From Polytrichum commune (lineage: Eukaryota > Streptophyta > Polytrichopsida > Polytrichales > Polytrichaceae): a stretch of 64,000 nt of DNA. Location: contig OX485807.1 in NCBI GenBank assembly GCA_950295325.1, positions 36,176,440 to 36,240,439 on the forward strand. The letters run 5' to 3'. The position numbers were made by a program, and so were the translations under genes. Positions 60,089 through 64,000 of the stretch are shown one piece after another (the first letter of the stretch is position 1; every line of letters begins with the position of its first letter). The notes under the pieces were generated by a model. That model saw only the letters and a program-made list of their open reading frames with translations. It did not search any database and had not been told where the DNA came from.

Positions 60089-61147
60089 AGGGCCAAGTTC
60101 CATGTGCCGGTCCCGGTCCGTTTTTTTTTTAAATAAATGGGTGGGCCGGTGAAAAGAGGGTGGTGCCATGTGCCCATCCCTCTCACCCAAGGACCGGTAC
60201 CCCCATGGATGGGTGTCCCACATTTTGTGTTGTGCAAGAACGGGTGCCAAAGGACTAGCGGTCCTAACGGTCACAAGAAGGGCATGAGCCGGTTAGAAAG
60301 CTTCGGTGACCGGATCGGCCGGTCACCTAGGGTACACCCTTGGATACTAAAGGCCACTTTGTTCTTCAAGTCATTTCTTTTGAGGAGTATTTCTAGGGAA
60401 TGTGTATTTTATGATGTTTTTAGAATCTAGATCTTAATTATTTATATAGATATATATAAGGCAAACAAACCAAAGGAAACACTCATGAAATAATTAAAAG
60501 ATTATTTTGGTATAATTTAGGTGTCACAGTTAAGTTTTATTAAAACAAACACACGATTATTTCACTTTATGTAGTGGTTACGTTGACAATTAGATTGTCA
60601 ATTAGGGGTATAAACTTTAAAAATCTCTATATATCAGTACATGCAATGTTGACAGCCACTCGCCTCACTCTAATTACCCGAACAACAATCTGGCAGTGAG
60701 TAGGCCATTTACTTACCAAAACCGGGGGCACTTGGGTATAGTCCATACTCTTGCGTTTAAATTTAAAAAATTAGTGTAACTTGAAATTTACAATGTAGTC
60801 AACATTAATCAAAATTGTTGACATTCTTGGATTAATTATGATTCTAAATTAGGTTGTCTTAATTTTGGTATGATTTGGAATTCATTCAATAAATGTATGG
60901 AAATTAATGTGCAAATCAAATATGAAAAGTTGAATGATGATGACCTCCATTGCCGGTGACCTTCATAAAGTGTCATGTCTTATCACTCACCAAATTTAGT
61001 TAGAAAGTAGAAAATTGAAATAAACCAACACCCCACATAGAAGTACCCCTCCATGAAATGGGTGACATCGCCCATTTTTTGGATGATGTCACCTGTTTCT
61101 CACCCATTTAAAAAACGGACCGGGACAGGCGCATGGATCTTGGCCCT
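60089..61147. mobile_element. inverted-repeat transposon family D (about 1.06 kb)
   Basis: Left end AGGGCCAAGTTCCATGTGCC and, from the right, AGGGCCAAGATCCATGCGCC, continuing through GTCCCGGTCCGTTTTTT on both sides (about 40 bp of inverted repeat). The immediate flanks, GTA and TTA, hint at a 3-bp TWA duplication of the PIF/Harbinger kind, but imperfectly. No transposase recognised inside. Confidence 0.68.
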
Positions 61148-61399
61148 TAGATGAGTGGCAAGGCATTTGGGGATGGGACAAACACTATCCAACATTCATT
61201 GCTTGGTAGATAAAACAATGAACATGTGTGAAAGCTACTTAACTGAAAGCTACTCGAAAATCTCTGGAGCAAGTTCTTCTTGTAGGTACATTGGGATAGC
61301 TGGATGCCTCCGCTGTAACCGAGAGAGCTTTACCCAATTTTTAGGAAAGACTTTGGTTAATTGGTATAGTTAGGTGGGAAGGGGGCATCATGTGGTCAA

Positions 61400-61510
61400 T
61401 CTCCTAATTTAAGAAACACCTATATTCAATAAGTGGTCTATGGCAAGGCTTGTAGTTAAAAAAGGGCACCAAAAAAGACACGTGTTACGATGAGATTGGG
61501 AGATGTGCTC
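61400..61510 (-). repeat. dispersed repeat family R, short inverted copy
   Basis: Contains AAACACCTATATTCAATAAG and AAAGACACGTGTTACGATGA, the complement of the family core, strongly diverged. Confidence 0.5.
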
Positions 61511-61549
61511 AAAATACGAAACACCATTTTTAACACATTGGGGGTGCTA

Positions 61550-62200
61550 ATGAGACTTTTGAAATATTTTTGACTTCCAAGTTAATTACATGTTTTATTG
61601 ACGGTTTAATTTCGCAAAAGGAAGTCTCAATTAATTGCTTAATTACTCAATGGAAGTGAACATATATATTGGATTTTAAACCTTGAAGATGAAGTGCACT
61701 CAATATGGGTTATATGGAGAAGTAGCCTTGAACCCTACTATGAAGGACAACACACATGAAGGACAAAATTAAGTCCTGAAAGACAATCGCAGTGCATGAC
61801 AAGACTGAGTCATGAAGGACAATTGCGGTCTTGAAGGACAATGTGTATAAATACTTGCGGAAATAGAAGGCATTAACTAGATTATTATAAAATAAACATA
61901 CTAAAAATAAAGACGTTAATTTTAGTTCCATTTAGAATGACAATGTCATTTTCAATGGTAAGTCTCAATAGATATTGCCTCAATGTTAATGAGGCTTTTG
62001 TGATGTTTTTGACTTCCAAATTAATTACATGCTTTATTGTCGGTTTCACCTTGAAAAGGAAATCCTAATCAATTACTTATTTAGTCAATGGAAGTGAACA
62101 TATATATTGGATTTTGAACCTTGAAGATGAAGTGCACTCAATATGGGTTATATGGAGAAGCGGCCTTCAATCCTACTGAAGGACAATAGGCATGAAGGAA
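61550..62200. repeat. direct duplication of about 210 bp
   Basis: 61550-61762 and 61990-62200 are closely similar (GTGAACATATATATTGGATTTT, ACCTTGAAGATGAAGTGCAC, CAATATGGGTTATATGGAGA). Each is followed by a run of degenerate TGAAGGACAA units. No coding content. Confidence 0.85.
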
Positions 62201-62646
62201 AAATTTAGGTCTTGAAGGACAATCGTAGTGAAGGACAACACCATGGTATTGAAGAAATTTTGCTAAAAGATAACTGTTATTTTATTGAAGTGGCAGACAT
62301 CAAGGAAGAGAGGCATTTGGGAAGAGATGTCGGGCAACGTTGCCCGAATCGCGTGGGTAGGGATGCGAAAAGTTTCGGGGGGCAAAGGCAGTGGTGGGCC
62401 CCACCAGCGTCTGTCACGCCGGCCAGAGCTCGTTGGGGTCTCTTTAGCGTCTGCCCATGGTCCATGTGATCAATCAATGAGAATGAGAATCGAATTTATT
62501 TTTAACCAATTATAACTTTTGCATCTTCAATCCAATTCTAAAACTTGAAAGGTGAATGGGATAATTCCGAATATGGATGAGCAAGCAACATTATTTGTGA
62601 GGTCGGAAACATCTACAATAGGAATTCCCTATGAAATCAATAGATA

Positions 62647-62850
62647 TATATTTTTATTTTATTTTATTTTATTTTTTGGAGACAGAAGGCCGACAGGCCA
62701 GTGCCAAAGCACAGAAGGCAGTTGACCACCTGGCAAGTTTTCCGTCAAGTAGAGAGGAGATTTCAGAGCCGGGATTCGAACCGCCAGTCTCTTCCTTGAG
62801 TATTGGGTATCTCTCCACCATCATCTGGTAGTTTAAGGTCATCTCGGACC
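62647..62850 (-). mobile_element. tRNA-derived SINE
   Basis: On the minus strand the element starts GGTCCGAGATGACC, contains a perfect pol III B box GGTTCGAATCC (plus 62773-62783) with an A-box-like TGGTGGAGAG upstream, and ends in an (AAAAT)n tail (plus 62650-62676). It is flanked by AATCAATAGATA (62635-62646) and AATCAATACATA (62851-62862), a 12-bp target duplication with one change. About 204 bp in all. Confidence 0.75.
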
Positions 62851-63234
62851 AATCAATACATACTATTGTCCTACACCCTTTGTAGTCATAATTGTTATCT
62901 GTGTGATCCCCTGCCTAAGTTTTCTATTGTTCTACACCTATGACGATATTCATATGTGCTTCAAAAAAGCATGAGGGAAATGCCTAGTATGCATTCATTC
63001 AAGACGAAGGAGAATCTTCAAAGTTGATATTAAATAAGATATTCACATGAACTTCAAAATCACGAGGAAAATGTCGAGTATGGGCTCAATTTGGAGTTGC
63101 TAATCATCTAGTACGCATGAATCGCGTGTTTGAAATATCCTGGGAGAAGTTGGCTTAATCACAAAAAAAGATTTCGATGGAAAGACAAAAAGGAATTAAT
63201 TATTTCAAGGCTTGATGGAAAGATAAAAAAGGAA

Positions 63235-63634
63235 TTACACTAAATACTGTGTTTAGTGTCATATGGTATTTTATGTCATTGTGGTGACTTTTCTAATGAC
63301 ACTTCTTGTGAATAAGTTACAAATACTGTCATGGATGATTGAAATTTGGATGAAAACCATGCCGATTATGGAGACAATGTATGGTATATTCTGCATCCTA
63401 AAACATTCTTGTAATGAAGCATTGAGATGAAAGATTGAAATTTGGATGAAAAATCACTTTGTAAGTGACAGTAATTGCAACATTGTAAATCTGGAATGCC
63501 CAAAACTTTTACATGGAATGACAAATAATGTTAGGTTTATACATCTAGTGTTAGTGACACTACACGGGCGGTTTTCAATTCGTATTGAGCAAGACAAATA
63601 GAATTGGTGAAACTAAATACAATATTTAGTGTAA
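63235..63634. mobile_element. MITE-like element with TTACACTAAAT termini (400 bp)
   Basis: Termini TTACACTAAATACTGTGTTT and, from the right, TTACACTAAATATTGTATTT are inverted repeats (23 bp, two mismatches). The motif recalls the ACTAAAT-rich family N elements. No coding content. Confidence 0.65.
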
Positions 63635-63636
63635 AT

Positions 63637-63841
63637 ATGGAAGGAGAGATGGAGAAGTAAAAAGTAACATAACTATGGAAGGAGAGAGGGAGAAATAAAA
63701 AGTAACATAACTATGGAAGGAGAGAGGGAGAAATAGAAAGGTAACATAACTATGGAAGGAGAGATGGAAAAATAAAAAGTAGCATAACTATTGAAGGAGA
63801 GATGGACAAAATAAAAGTAACTAACTATTCAAGGAGAGATT
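63637..63841. repeat. minisatellite, about five units of 38-39 bp
   Basis: Units read TATGGAAGGAGAGA.GGAGAA followed by ATAAAAAGTAACATAAC, with growing divergence to the right. The array lies just past the 3' end of the tRNA gene and just beyond the MITE-like element. Confidence 0.92.
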
Positions 63842-63862
63842 AACAAAAAAATTAAAAAAATT

Positions 63863-63867
63863 AAAAA
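63863..63867 (-). terminator. pol III terminator of tRNA-Met
   Basis: A five-T run on the tRNA strand, 6 bases past the mature 3' end. Confidence 0.75.
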
Positions 63868-63873
63868 CGTTTG

Positions 63874-63958
63874 TGGGGTGAGAGAGGCTCGAACTCTCGA
63901 CCTCAGGATTTCTCTTTAGCTATGAGACCTACGCGCTAGCCAACTGCGCCACCACCCC
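63874..63958 (-). tRNA. elongator tRNA-Met (CAT) with 11-nt intron
   Basis: The minus strand folds as a complete cloverleaf: acceptor GGGGTGG pairing with TCACCCC, D arm GCGC/GCGC, anticodon CAT at 63922-63924, and TpsiC arm GAGAG-TTCGAGC-CTCTC. An intron of 11 nt (63910-63920) follows the purine 3' of the anticodon, the canonical position. Elongator tRNA-Met and tRNA-Tyr are the usual intron-containing tRNAs in plants. The mature RNA is 74 nt before CCA addition. Confidence 0.97.
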
Positions 63959-64000
63959 TGAATGATGAGATTCATTCTAAAATAGTACTTGTAGTATTTA

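Noticed and set aside
60137..60430. 97-codon ORF inside element D
   Set aside because: No recognisable motif, overlaps the terminal inverted repeat region, and has no transposase-like residues.
63637..63841. Regularly spaced repeats resembling a CRISPR array
   Set aside because: Units are contiguous with no unique spacers, and the genome is eukaryotic: it is a minisatellite.

Overview
This is nuclear DNA of a land plant. The genes are split by many short GT-AG introns, one encodes a plastid-targeted enzyme of the MEP isoprenoid pathway, one a plant receptor-like kinase, and the last feature is an intron-containing elongator tRNA-Met of the plant type. Genes are sparse and the DNA between them is AT-rich and full of small DNA transposons. 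A Tudor-like HVA1-type protein and an unusual VWA/Cache receptor kinase lean towards a non-seed plant (bryophyte, lycophyte or fern), but this placement is inference.

Layout. (1) 250-3954, minus: 4-hydroxy-3-methylbut-2-enyl diphosphate reductase (HDR/IspH), eight exons visible, 3' end off the left edge. (2) 4.4-15.4 kb: a transposon field holding two related hAT elements with perfect 8-bp target duplications, and two members of a second family (TIR CTCGGGGGGTGCAC, 8-bp duplications), one of which has swallowed exon 1 and upstream DNA of an AUGMIN subunit 1-like gene. (3) 16411-18272, plus: small acidic protein with an N-terminal HVA1/Tudor-like domain. (4) 20113-23175, minus: eight-exon NTF2/SnoaL-like protein of 180 residues. 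(5) 27011-37830, minus: ten-exon receptor-like kinase of about 973 residues, with a decayed copy of its 3' end just downstream. (6) 37.9-63.6 kb: no convincing host gene, but many MITEs, a 2-kb solo LTR, a LINE-like fragment, a tRNA-derived SINE, inverted-repeat elements and satellites. (7) 63874-63958, minus: tRNA-Met(CAT) with an 11-nt intron.

The most interesting item is the receptor kinase. After a signal peptide its ectodomain carries an RPWY motif, then a VWA domain, then the remainder of a Cache domain with a GIDV motif, then a transmembrane helix and a cytoplasmic kinase. This is the order seen in animal voltage-gated calcium channel alpha2delta subunits, including the R-x-W-Y...D residues tied to amino-acid binding in dCache domains. 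All nine splice junctions keep one open frame, so the gene looks intact. A small-molecule, possibly amino-acid, sensing receptor kinase is a reasonable hypothesis. The genes show no operon-like or pathway relationship to one another; the window is ordinary plant genome apart from that receptor and the gene-capturing transposon.
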